A stretch of 64,000 nucleotides of DNA. It comes from Malachius bipustulatus. Lineage: Eukaryota > Arthropoda > Insecta > Coleoptera > Melyridae. The notes beneath the pieces are model-generated. The model made no database searches and was not told where the DNA came from. It was given only the letters and a program-made list of their open reading frames with translations. The translations under genes and the position numbers were made by a program. Below, piece by piece: positions 1 to 11,066 of this stretch; position 1 is the stretch's first letter, and the number at the start of each line of letters is the position of its first letter. The stretch spans positions 55,980,404-56,044,403 of the forward strand of contig OU342633.1 in the NCBI GenBank assembly GCA_910589415.1. The letters are read 5' to 3'.

Positions 1-1412
1 TTGAAACTCAATTTAAATTTGTTTGGGTTTTATTACAATAAAAATTTTTCCAAACAATAACACTTACAACAACTAACTTAAAAATAACTTAAAATTACTC
101 ACAGTTTGTTCCCTTAATGAATCTTCTTCGTCACCGACTTTCTGTCATTAATTTTTGACAGAAGTCCCTCGTAGGTTAACGAAAGGAATAACCCACGGAA
201 TCAGCTGTTGAACAAAGCTTGAAGTCAACTCTAGTAGCCTTGCTGTTTGTGTGTCAGCAACTTCAATGTAGATCTCTGCATGGATATATCCAATTCGCTG
301 CTACGTTTTTCTATCTTCAATGTCAAAATCGCAGAATCCAAATCGCTGCACGGCTGTACCCAAATCAAACTGCAATTGTCAGCTGCCTGCTAGCCAAATC
401 TCCGCACGGCTGTATCCAAATCAAATTGCAGTTGTCAGCTACCAGCTAACCAAATCTCTCCTCCTAACCTATATTTTTCTTCTTGCAGTCAGCTACGGCC
501 TCTGTTCTTTTCCAAATTCTTGATGTTTGAAAATTTTCTAGATCTTCACGATGTTTGGTTATGATTTAGTGGTCTACACTGTTTAACTTGTGTTTTAGGA
601 ATCTCCTCTCATTATCGTTGTTTTTCTATTTATAGTTTTTCTTGTAACTATGTAAATTCGATTGTTATCTGCTTGACAACATATTATTTCTCACTATGAC
701 AGCGGATAATTTTTGTATTTTCCTTCCAATCAACATCTATGAAATTCATTTCTCTTCTGGAGTACAACACACAAAATCCTCTTTGGACATGTTATGCTTT
801 CCCCCTTCTAACAGCCAATTTCCCTGCTACTAGAGTTGCTGTTCGTTTCTTCCAAATTGTGACTTTTTATAATTTTATGCTTGACATTTCCCCATACACT
901 CTAGCTAACTTATTCTAATTATTATTCTAATTATTTTACAAAAATTATTCTATGACATTTCACCTTATTATTACAATATTTACTATTCTACTCTCCCAAA
1001 CAAATCTAAATATTCTGTTCCAATAGAACTTCTCAAAAACTAAAGACTATTTTTCATGAAAGAAAAAAAAAATTATTACTAGGTAAATAAGCGTAATGAA
1101 CTTTTTATAACAGTACATAAACTTCTTTAATTTATTTTTACTGGAAAACTTGTCCAACACTATGGTCTTCTGTTAGGATAAGAAATATCCGGAAGGTTTT
1201 GGATCGTGTGAAAATTTCAAAGAAAAACAAAAATTAAAATAAAAAAAAAACAAAGAAATTTCAAAAGAATATCTCAAAGTCTATTGGAGTTTTGCGTAGT
1301 GATCTAATTAATAATAGGTACTTACTCTTTACCTCTCTTGTTTTTTCAGATCACCAAAGGAATGTATCGAGTTACCAATAACTGTGTATTTAATATTAAA
1401 ATAATGAATTTA
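1..1412. other. AT-rich non-coding stretch
   Basis: I see no supported gene here. The only open frames (219-449 and 320-523) run through a short tandem repeat and look like chance. The rest is AT-rich sequence with poly-A/T runs and no recognisable coding or RNA motif. It could be a remnant of a retroelement end, but I cannot show this. Confidence 0.5.
339..456. repeat. 56-bp tandem repeat, two full copies
   Basis: Unit one (339-394) and unit two (395-450) both begin CAAATC and contain CGCACGGCTGTA/TGCACGGCTGTA followed by CCAAATCAAA and TGTCAGCT. A third copy begins at 451 and is soon lost. A weaker, more diverged copy is visible upstream (about 250-330). It explains the small overlapping open frames here. 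Confidence 0.75.
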
Positions 1413-1531
1413 TACAGGGTGATTCAGGTTTTACCTACTTAACTCTAGGGAACGATAGAGAATCGAAAAATAATATGAGTTTGCTTCATGAACTATATTC
1501 GTGAAATGCTTCGTTAAGAAAATACAGGGTG

Positions 1532-3261
1532 CAGCGCCGGCCCGAGAAAATTTGGCGCCCTAGGCGAATGAATTTAATGGCGCCTCTTTGACTCTGAAAT
1601 AAAATTTTCGCAACAAAACAAAAACGCTACTGACTTTGAAAATAAATACTTTATCATGTAACAAATTACTTAAAATTCTCCATTTTTTTTTTATAAATCA
1701 TACGTAAATCACATTATAATGACATAATGTACAACCTACAATAATAATTACATACGAGGTACATTATGTACTCCATAGAATTTACATTTTCATGTTCCTT
1801 GCTTTATCAATAATTTTTGCAAATGTAGAAACAATGTCCTTTATTTACAATTTCCCTGCTATTTTCTGTTCTATTCATAAGTGTTGATAATCCAACTAAC
1901 TCTCAGTGACTTCCTAAGTCACAAAAACTTTTTTTTTCTAACATTATAGCGACATTGAAAATTAATATTTTAATATGTTAACAAAATTAACAAACAAAAT
2001 ACTTAAAGTTTTTCAATATTAAAAAAAAATTACATTACGTATATTTAATTACATATACGGGGTGGGAAATGTTTGTGCTACCCATCATTGGAATCTCGTA
2101 AACGGTAAGAGATACAGGGTCGCTTTTATTAGAGAAAAGTGTCTCAATTTCATGCTTATTAAGAATCTGAAATAAAGTTTAGAAAAATTTCAGATGTTGC
2201 TGAAATATGCTGAAAACACTGAAAAATAACGAGTTTTCATTTCAGCTATCTTTTTATTATTGATACTTAATCGATTTTTTTTTGTAGGGTTACATAAGTC
2301 ATAAAAAGCAATTCATTTGATTTGACATTAAAAAAAAATTTAAATCGACTAGATCCCTGAGTTTTCATAGACATAACTTTTGTTTTTCTCATGGCCACCA
2401 TATTATTTTTTTATTTAGTTCGGTATAAAACAAATCTCTTTTTTCACCGAAGTACGTCAGTATGAAGTAATATTACTTTCCTTATGTGTTTTTAATTTTT
2501 GTATGGTAAAAAATGTTGTCAAAAAGAGAATTAAATTTAAAAAAAAATTTTAAAACAATTGTTGACTATGAAAACTCTGTGATCTAGTCGGCTTGGAAAA
2601 TTTTCGAAATATCAAATTGACAACTCTTGATGACTTTATGTAAGCCTACTAATTTTTTTATTAATTTTCAAAAAATAAAACAAGATATGATTGAAATAAG
2701 GAATTTGGATTTTTTAGTTTTGTCAGGATATTTCAGCAACGCCTGAAGTTTTCCCAAATTTTATTTCAGATTCTTAATAGGCATGAAATTGGACCTTTTC
2801 TCTAATTTAAGCGATCCTGTATCTCTTACTGTTTACGAGATCCTAATGATAGATAGTACAAAAATTTCCCACCCTGTATACAATAACAATTTCTTTGAAT
2901 TCTGAATTAAAATATTTTATATCTTTTGTTCAAATTGTTATGAACTAACTAACTAAACCAATACCGATTGTTTGTTAATATTCTGTAAAGTAATATTCTG
3001 TTGAAATGAAAGTAAATATAATTCTTTAGGTAGGCACTAAAACTTATAGAATAAAGTTTCAAAGGATCAAGATAAACAAATTAAATTAAATAAGTCGAAA
3101 CTCCACAATCAAAGAATTTGTTCATTTTGTGTACAATTTTTGTAATTTTTAAAACATTTTCGAGTTCTGTTTAATGAATGATGAACACGCAAATGCCGCC
3201 CCCCAAATTCTAGCGCCCTAGGCGGTCGCCTAGTTCGCCTATATGGACGGGGCCGGCCCTG
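1532..3261. mobile_element. Non-autonomous hAT element, 1.73 kb, 8-bp TSD
   Basis: The ends are inverted: CAGCGCCGGCCC on the left and the complement of CAGGGCCGGCCCC on the right. Both sides carry a perfect 8-bp duplication, ACAGGGTG (1524-1531 and 3262-3269). Removing the element restores the family A repeat seen uninterrupted at 41923. A CA-start end and an 8-bp duplication are typical of hAT. There is no transposase. GGCGCCCTAGGCG-like sub-terminal motifs occur near both ends. The element itself carries a foldback at 2056-2878. Confidence 0.85.
2056..2878. repeat. Foldback element B (TACGGGGTG...CACCCTGTA)
   Basis: The left arm begins with GGGTGGGAAAT and contains AATCTCGTAAACGGTAAGAG. 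The right arm carries the complement (CTCTTACTGTTTACGAGATC) and ends in CACCCTGTA. The arms are imperfectly complementary over about 400 bp and the loop is near 2470. It is nested inside the hAT at 1532-3261. No coding capacity is visible. Confidence 0.85.
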
Positions 3262-3450
3262 ACAGGGTGTTAAAGTTTTAAGAAAAAATTCGTATTTTTG
3301 AAATATAAAAAAATTGGCTGATTGAAATAATTTGAAATTTTGAACAGTAGTTGTGCTAATTGAAGTACATGATGTGATACTTCCGATGAAAAATTCTTCA
3401 CTCCAGTGGCAGAGATCTGGGTGTGTTGTTAACTTTTTTATTAAATAATT

Positions 3451-4574
3451 TCTACTAAATAGATAGGTACTACAAAATTTGTTAATGTTTACAAAATTAT
3501 AATGTTGTATTCCCATGTATATTCAAAGTAGAAACAGAAGAAAGTCTTCTCCTGACCTTGTTTTGAGATGCTATTCAAATTCAGAGAAATAATAAAACTA
3601 CAAAGGGATAGAAACCCGTTAGGTGCAATTTAGGTTCAGAACAGGGCAATAAATTTTTAACCCTCCTATATGTAGATAGGGGCGTATACGAGTTCGACCA
3701 AGATACTCAATTTTAATCCCTTAACGTCGAACTCAAGGATTAACATTCGTTCCGGTCATAAAACACGAAATTGGAGAATTTCTTGAAATTATGAACTGCT
3801 TACCTTCCATAGTTGCCAAACCGATCTTTAATAAGGTCTGAATATTTGTGTCAGTCACAAGATATAAAATAACACATATGCCCGTATTCACAAACGATAA
3901 TTTCCTAAATAATTACGTAATCAATTATCTCCATCTCATTCTATTGCAAAAAAACTGTACTATCTTCATACCGTTTATTTAATTATTTTGGGGATATAAC
4001 AGGACAGGAATGCTTTGTGAATACGAGCATTTTAGGTAGGTACTTAAATATAAATTTGTTACTTCAAATTCAAAGTATGCAATAATTCTTATTTACTTTT
4101 ACATTTCACAATTTTTAACTTTCATTTTCATCACTGGCATGGTCGGATTATGTCTGTCTCATTGAACAGAAAGAGTAACATTGTTTTGAGTTTTTCTTCA
4201 TATCATAAAAAATAATCAGATAGATATTTCCTCAGGTTTAATAAATAATGCATGAGAAAAAAATAACCGCATACCTACGGTCTAACATCGTAAACAGTAA
4301 AATTTTAAGGAACAGTTCTTGTGGGTGTCATAAATAACATTTCCATTATAAGTATTTACACTGCAATTATTGTATTGCAGGCTGCAGGTAACAAAAGATG
4401 TACCTACCTAAATTTTTGGAAGGACTTTACCTGCCTACAGACTTCTGTTTCTGCCGTCTTGTGAGATGCAGATCTTCGATGTTAATGTACGACTGTTCGA
4501 TCATTTCGTACTTGTATTTAGAAGTGTTCAGTTTGCTATTTTAGACGCGTGTGTTAGACAATATTTCTTTTTTA
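3451..4574. other. Non-coding interval with one MITE
   Basis: Apart from the MITE at 3879-4029 I see no gene, RNA or clear element boundary. The sequence is AT-rich. Only chance-length open frames occur. Confidence 0.5.
3879..4029. mobile_element. MITE, TGCCCGTATTCACAAACG family, copy 1
   Basis: It starts TGCCCGTATTCACAAACGAT and ends TTTGTGAATACGAGCA, so the ends are inverted. It is about 150 bp. Two other copies lie at 22756-22904 and 46593-46740. This is the most diverged of the three. Copy 2 suggests a TA target duplication. Confidence 0.8.
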
Positions 4575-5347
4575 TACAGGGTGTATCTAAATAACACCGA
4601 AAAAATTTAAGAGCTGATTCTTTGGTCAAAAATAAACAAAAAATTTCGTATAAACGTGTGTCGAGAAATGCACCCTTTTTGAGATACAGGGTGTCAAAAA
4701 AAGATTATTTTACCAGTTTTTTGAAGATATTTGGGGAACCGTTTGAGATATGAAACTCATGCACCTTTTGTAAATGTCATATCATTGCTATTTATAGCTA
4801 CTTTTTTAATACTGAGTTTTTTCATGTGTCATTATAGCGGAGATCTCAGAAATGAGCGAAGTTTTTTTGCCCTTAATTTTTCGACACTTGTCTTGAAACA
4901 TTCAAAGCGAGTTTTTCATCGTAAATGCCCGTTTTTTTCGAAAATGGCTCACGTTAGCAGTTATAACCAAGAGTATCTTTTTGTGTAGAAAACATTGACG
5001 ATTAAAAAAGTGTGCTTTCAAAATATCAATTTGCTCAGTGTCGTAGATATTAGGGGCAAAAAAATCCCCCCAACCCTAAAAATCTCCGGCGCTGTCATAC
5101 TTACAAAAGGTAGTTAGCATTAAAATAGTTGCTAATATCAATGATAAGATCTGTACAAAATCTGAATTCTGTGTCTTATACGGTTACCGAGATATCTTCA
5201 AAAAACTCGAAAAACAATCTTTTTTTGACACCCTGTATCTCAAAAACGGTGCATATCCAGACACACGTTAATAGGAAATTTTTTGTTTATTTTTTATCAA
5301 AGAATCATCCCCTAAATTTTTTCGGTGTTATTTAGATACACCCTGTA
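4575..5347. repeat. Foldback element C (TACAGGGTG...CACCCTGTA)
   Basis: The left arm reads TACAGGGTGTATCTAAATAA and the right arm ends TTATTTAGATACACCCTGTA. The arms pair over most of their length. An internal TACAGGGTGTC motif (about 4685) is mirrored by GACACCCTGTA (about 5232). The loop is near 4960. The open frames at 4731-4988 and 5129-5335 lie within the arms and are not gene-like. Confidence 0.9.
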
Positions 5348-5390
5348 TAACAAAGTGGAAAATTTTATTTGTTAAACATGGCTACGCCAT

Positions 5391-5666
5391 GAGACTCGCG
5401 TATATAGCCTAGCGGTTCAGTCCGCTGCCTACCGAGCCTAAGGTCGCGATGAGTTCGGAACTCACCGGCTCGTGTTATTTTTCGGATGCATTTTCGAATG
5501 TATGTGAAAAATAAAACAAGCGACCGAACGTTTAAATTTAAAATGGCATACTTGAGGCTGGGTGAATGAGTAAGATGCTCGAAATCCCGTGTTACGGGAG
5601 TGGAGCGACTTTGTCTTACCTACATAGTTAAGACCGATGCTCCCTCCTTTAAAAAAAAAAAAAAAA
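5391..5666 (+). mobile_element. tRNA-derived SINE with poly-A tail and 13-bp TSD
   Basis: The 5' part has Pol III-type boxes: TAGCCTAGCGGTTCAG resembles box A, and GAGTTCGGAACTC resembles box B. The 3' end is a run of A up to 5666. Both sides carry the same 13 bp, ATGGCTACGCCAT (5378-5390 and 5667-5679). That is the signature of target-primed retroposition. The tRNA-like head does not continue into a full cloverleaf, so I call it a SINE and not a tRNA gene. Confidence 0.85.
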
Positions 5667-6230
5667 ATGGCTACGCCATCTCCGATGTATAGCGAGAGAG
5701 GTAAAATTATACTTTTACGCGAAAATTATAAGTTTTCAAAAGCATATGTGTCGAAAAATGGAAATACCCGATGGCGTTGTATTGAAAGAAGCTGTAGGAA
5801 AGTATTTTATACACGAGACGACGATAAAGATTATAAAATCATAATGGAAAATCCAGGAGAAATTCACAGCCATAGACCAGAAGAAAGCATCAGTAGGCAA
5901 ATTTTCAGCAACTCGACGAAGAGAAAAGCAGTGGAAAATCTATCAGAAAGACCACTGAAAATTATTCACAGTGAGTTGAGGGAGGAACAATTCAGTGAAC
6001 TTTCTTTGTCATTTAAAGACCTTCAGTGCACCAGAAGAAATATCTATCACACAAGGAGAAAAACTTTACCATCTTTACCAAAGTCACAACAGGAAGTGAT
6101 CGAAGTTCTAAGCAATTTGAATTTCAAAACAAGTAAGGATGAACAATTTCTATTATCAACTGCAAACAATACAATTATTTTTGGCTGCTATTCAAATTTA
6201 TATTTTCTAAGTAATGTCGATACTATATCT

Positions 6231-6806
6231 ATTGTTACGGGTCTCACAATAAATAAATCACCACCAAAAAGTCTTACAAATTACTTTATTGTTTAACTTA
6301 ACACCACAAGTACTTATAACCTCTAATAATTATTCTAAATAATCAAACACACTAAACACAGCTGTTCTCTTTATAATTCGCTATACTGTCACTACTGGCT
6401 CCCTTACTTCACACTTCACTTCACTACTGCTCTGTTCAGCTTCCACTAGTTACTGCTCTGCTCTCTGTCTTCACTTCACTCTATGTCCAAACTAAACTGT
6501 TTTACGCAACCGCGAGGCTACTCTTATATAGCTCCCCGGACGGGCAGCGAAACAGTAGGTACTTTCTCGAACGTTGCACCCGTCGATTCGTGGATTCTGG
6601 AAATGTCAGATTGTTCGGCGTGCCCACTCCAGAAATCCATAGAACTAACGTCTGTCTGTCGATGTGTCACATGACATGTGACTGGAACTGTCGCGAACAT
6701 GTCATTGACTAATCCAGTATAAAGAATGTAAACAAACAAGCAAATGGTGCACTAGAATGTTACAAGAAGTAATTACTAGAATTTCTCCAGAGCGGTGTTC
6801 GTTATA
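6231..6806. mobile_element. Unclassified insertion, possible solo LTR
   Basis: It interrupts the MULE frame between a VDTI block and the DGTF block. It begins near TGTTACGGGTCTCAC. A GTTACA lies near 6752, so a TG...CA LTR-like unit may sit inside it. The interior has a CT-rich stretch (6400-6480), a TATATAG box near 6535 and a more GC-rich segment, as solo LTRs often do. I could not find an unambiguous target duplication, and about 40 extra bases lie before the transposase resumes. The edges are approximate. Confidence 0.45.
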
Positions 6807-7044
6807 ATATTGATGGAACTTTTCAATACTGTACAATTTTTTTTTATCAATTATTTACCATACATGGATACAAAAATGGATATTACATACCTTTGGTTTT
6901 TTGTATCTTGCCTGGAAAAACAATGGAAATGTACATGAAAACATTTGATTGTTTGAGAAACATTTGTAAAGAAAATCAATTGAATTTTGAACCGAAACAG
7001 ATAACTTGTGATTATGAATTAGCAATTCAGAAGGCAGCTAGATA

Positions 7045-7564
7045 TTCATAAAAATAGTGAATTGTAGGTCAATGAGTATAAGCACACAGAGTGCAATTGC
7101 TAGCCTGTTAGGTGGGTCGGAGAAATCCTCCATCGCCCATAACAGTTGTCATGCTGGCAGTGCCCGAAACTCCAACCAGAGAGTTTGCTTCCGCATCCAA
7201 CAGCAGAGCCTTCCAGAGTACCAAATCAAGCACAGACACGTGTTTCGTTCTACTGGAACTCATCAGTGTGCTGCATTCGGAGTATCTGGAGGATGCTGTC
7301 GGATGAACGGAAGCCGGGGCCTCTTAAGCCACGAATTAACACGGAACTCCGTGTGGTGTAAAATAGAGCGACATCTAGCGGTCAGTTCAAGGAACTAACC
7401 GTGAGTTCACTCTAAATTGATTGAAGTTCCAGATTTTTCCAATTGTCCAGCCAGCATGACAACTGTTATGGGCGATGGAGGATTTCTCCGAACCCACCTA
7501 ACAGGCTAGCAATTGCACTCTGTGTGCTTATACTCATTGACCTACAATTCACTATTTTTATGAA
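7045..7564. mobile_element. Long-TIR MITE (about 520 bp) in the MULE gene
   Basis: The ends are inverted repeats of about 115 bp. The left end starts TTCATAAAAATAGTGAATTG and the right end finishes with its complement. Further in, GGCGATGGAGGATTTCTCCG matches on both sides. The loop (about 7160-7450) has no coding signal. The small open frames here run through the arms. The target duplication is unclear. Confidence 0.85.
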
Positions 7565-7923
7565 TTAATCGTTGAGTATACTTGCCTTCTGTTTTCTGCA
7601 GCTAGATATATTTGGCCAGAATCTGAGATTATTGGTTGTAAGTTCCATCTTGCCCAAAGTTGGTATAGAAAAATCCAAAGTTTAGGGCTTGTTAACGAAT
7701 ATAAAAATCAAACTAGCATTGGAAAATATTTGAAATTGTACTTTGGTCTTCCTTATTTGACACCCCAAGACGTTGGCGAATTTTATGCTGCAGAATTATT
7801 TGAAAACATGCCTGATGACATCAGAGTTCACCAGTTTTCAGAATACATAGTAGAAAATTACATCAGTGAAGATTCGTCGTTTCCACCCGGTATGTGGGCC
7901 TCTAATTCTGCGTCACCTATACC

Positions 7924-9516
7924 CAATGACGTCTAAATAAAATAGACCCCCTTGTTTACATTTTTATAGAATCATTCATTGCCCCTCCGCAATTGCATGT
8001 TTGCCAAACCGTTACTGTGACCAGATTTTTGAATACTATCGTTCTTGAAACCATGACGTAAATATGTAAACAAGACATTATCAATACAAACCGCGCGAGG
8101 TACTTCTTACTAATAATTAAATAGCATAATATTTCTAATAAACTCGAACAACAATAATGGGATAGACGTCATTTAAATCATATTTGAATATAATTTTCAA
8201 TGTTAAGAAAAGAAACACAAAATGCGCGGCAACGTCGTATGTTTACGCGACTACGATATTTTTACAAATTTTTTAAATTCATTCATCATTTCGAGTGCGG
8301 TGTTGTCCCTATTTTGATTTCATCAGACGAGTGTTTTAACGAAATTAAACTGCTTCCTGCTATTATTTTCACCAATTTAAAATTATAGACTATAGACAAT
8401 AGTGCGAACTTAGTTGATGTGCAAGAAAAGTGACGATTTAAACCCAGAAGTTTGTTTCGTAGGTGAGTACCAGTAAGTAAGGCTATGTTCATATCAGTGC
8501 TGTAGTCGCCGCAGGGAAAAATCTTTGGCAAATCCAGTAAAATTATCCAGAATACATTGCAATTAGGTTCCTACTGTGACAAATTTCAACAGTACGTCCC
8601 ATTGTAAGTATATTAGGTATTATTTTGATAATAATTATTGGGCTTTAGGTTCCGGCTTACTATTTTCGAAGTTTTAGATTTTGACAAATCTAAATGTCAT
8701 AATTATATTTTATATTTTAATTTTACTTTTAAATTTTTATTTGTACTTTACTTATTATTAACTGTGATCAAGAGACTAATCAGTCTCGAAACGTTAAACT
8801 TCCGATTGGTAACTTCGAAAATAGTAATAAGCCGGAACCTAAAGCCCAATTATCAAAATAATCCCTAATATACATCATCGGCGTCAATTTGGTTCAATAT
8901 TTACAATTTTCTAATTATCCTCAAATACCGTTATCTTAGAAGATGTTCACAAATTGGATGACTTTACAACTTCAACTGTTACACCAGTTCCTTCCTAAGA
9001 TTTGCGTTCCTGTTTAATTTAGAAATATCTATACATTTGTCTCAAAAATTTCACAAATCACCTTTATTGAGGGTCTAATAAATAACAAAAAATATTATGA
9101 ATGTCTTTTGTAATCTCTAGTTAAATATGCTAAAGTACCTATATGCATTGTCTTAGCTTTCCTGTGAATCAGGAGAAGAGGTTGCTTTGGCTTTCTGTAC
9201 ATCTTAGAAAAGTGTTTTATAGGATTAATCTTCATACAGACAGATAAGTACGGTATTCCATTAATCATACAAAGTAACCCAAACTCGCTATTTTTCGTCC
9301 TAAATACACAGGAAATAATAATTATCTTGAAAAACCCTACGCCACTGGCTCTCATCGCGAAGGTCTCTGACAGCATTGCCATTTTCGCCGCAAACCTCTG
9401 TTTATGCGATCGGTCACTCCTTTTCCCACTCACATGAAGATACAAATTAGATGATGGATTTCGAATATTTCATATTTATGAATGGAATGTTGGGTCTATT
9501 TATTTAGACGTCATTG
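7924..9516. mobile_element. 1.59-kb non-autonomous element with 8-bp TSD
   Basis: The ends are inverted: CAATGACGTCTAAATAAA on the left, and TTTATTTAGACGTCATTG on the right. The 8-bp repeat CCTATACC flanks it on both sides (7916-7923 and 9517-9524). An 8-bp duplication and a CA start fit hAT. No transposase frame is present. It contains the hairpin at 8611-8870. It separates the last two coding segments of the MULE transposase. Confidence 0.8.
8611..8870. repeat. Hairpin element inside the 1.59-kb insertion
   Basis: The left arm contains GGGCTTTAGGTTCCGGCTTA and the right arm contains its complement TAAGCCGGAACCTAAAGCCC. The outer flanks (TATTAGGTATTATTTTGATA against TATCAAAATAATCCCTAATA) also pair. 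The loop spans about 8700-8790. The open frame at 8638-8868 crosses the whole hairpin and is not gene-like. Confidence 0.85.
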
Positions 9517-10678
9517 CCTATACCTATACACAACCAATGCTTGTGAATCGTTTCACGCAAAATTTGGCGAGTGCTTTTATCATCCCCATCTAGATATATT
9601 TAAGTTTGTGGACATATTATTGAATTTCCAAGCAGAAGTGTATATAAAAATTAATTCGGTAAACAATAATTTTCAAGATGCTGTAAGACATAATGTGAAA
9701 AAGAAAATTCGTTTTATCGAAGAAAAAATTAAGGAACATTATGAGCTAGGGGGATACACTAGTAAAATAGATTTTATAAAATCTGTAACTCATCATTATT
9801 CTCCGCAATGATAAAGATTATAAATGTAGGTATTATTTTATTTGTATATATTTTTGTACGCATTTTGCCTATGTACGATGTATTATGTATGTACCTACAT
9901 ACATTTATTTGAAAATGAAGAATAAACTAAACTGCTCAACAAATGAAACGTTACATGACCAAATTTGCCCTAACTTTGGCACTGATAAAATTTGAATTGT
10001 TTCGAGTAATTCAATTTTTGTTTCGAGTGTTCACTGGTTCAATCCCTTGTTTATCAGTCCGTATGTTTGCAAGAACTTGGTACTTCACACAAAGTTTATA
10101 TAGGGTGGTAAATAAAACAGTTCAAAATCTCAGAAAGTTCAGCTTGCTCCCATTTGATCAAAGATTTTTCTTTTTAAATTTCAACACAAAGATCATGAAG
10201 ATGGACCTCATATCTCGAAACGGTTTTCGAATTTTTCGATTATTTCTTTTATTTACAGGGTGATTTTATCCATGAACCGATTTTCGAAATGTAGGGCTTA
10301 TTTTAAAGCTTAAGCTTCAAACAAGAACACGCAAGATTGATAATCGACTAAGGACAAAAATTGAATATACAGGGTTGTATTAAAACTAACCCATATCTGA
10401 ATGGCTTCCGAAATCTGGTATTAAGGAAAATTTTAAAATAAGTTAATTTGCTTTCAAACGAACCATTCATTCTGAATACTTCAAGATGTTCGTCGCTTGC
10501 ATGAGTTAAGAATTGTTGACATAAGAACAAAATTACAACTTCGTGTTTTCGAATGAGGTAGCCGCTTTGTTATTATTAGGCTTATTGTTTATCATATGGA
10601 TGTCACTATTATTGATTGTTGTTTGATGGCTGATAAAACTGTTTTATTTATTGTAAGAATGAATTGATCACCCTTGTA

Positions 10679-10893
10679 TCTCCGGATATATAAATCCGCT
10701 TGAGCATGTTTGGAGCAGAATGAAAAAAAAATCTGAAAGAAAGGGAAGGACAAATGGATAATTTGGATGATTTGGTGATAGCTATACAGGAAGAATAGGA
10801 AGCTACTCCCCAGCAGTTTTTACATCACCTGTTGGAGGGAATGCCAAGAAGAGTTACGGCAGTTATAAAAGCCAGGGAAGGTACGACATAATA
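10679..10893 (+). pseudogene. Tc1-like transposase C-terminal fragment
   Basis: The translated pieces read SPDI, NPLEHVW and, further on, LEGMPRRVTAVIKAREG. These are the block around the last catalytic residue and the C-terminal block of Tc1-type DD34E transposases. A frameshift follows SPDI and in-frame stops occur at about 10739 and 10798. The N-terminal DNA-binding part and the first two catalytic residues are missing. It lies in the central part of the large inverted repeat. Confidence 0.75.
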
Positions 10894-11066
10894 TTGGTAT
10901 TTCGATACTCCCCTTTTTTTAGGATGTCACAGTTTTTTGAATAATAAAACTATAGACACCTCTTAACCTTTTTTTAACTGAACTTTCTTTACGATATGAC
11001 AGGCTCAATAATTATTGCTGAGTGAATTAACAAGCCATCACGGTAAGTACTCTCTGTACACTGAGA

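Larger units (their letters stand above)
1413..3450. repeat. TACAGGGTG element, family A, one arm, split by a hAT
   Basis: The arm starts TACAGGGTGATTCAGG and is collinear with the copy at 41923-42230, including the internal TACAGGGTGTTGAAG-type junction and the CAGTGG(C)AGATCTGGG motif near 3405. Only the left arm is present. The opposite arm seen at 42540-42735 is missing here. Family A is interrupted exactly by the hAT at 1532-3261. Confidence 0.8.
5667..9811 (+). pseudogene. FLYWCH-type MULE transposase gene, disrupted by three insertions
   Basis: Four host segments are collinear with a Mutator-like transposase. 5667-6230 encodes an N-terminal FLYWCH-like zinc finger (WRC...C...HSH spacing, about residues 10-75). 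About 6807-7045 encodes the DGTF catalytic start, IHGY and a CDYE block. About 7598-7921 continues after a tandemly repeated GCAGCTAGATAT, with a CKFHLAQ block and an FPPGMW block. 9529-9811 holds the TTNACESFH block and a stop at 9809-9811. Insertions at 6231-6806, 7045-7564 and 7924-9516 separate them. Between segments 3 and 4 the frame is off by one, so it is not simply spliced. Within each segment the frame is open, which suggests recent disruption. The start codon lies inside the SINE target duplication. Confidence 0.8.

Noticed and set aside
219..523. Two overlapping open frames near the left edge
   Set aside because: They run through the 56-bp tandem repeat in different frames, have no domain, and have no splice or start context.
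5404..5472. tRNA-like sequence with box A and box B
   Set aside because: No complete cloverleaf follows; the poly-A tail and 13-bp duplication show it is the head of a SINE.
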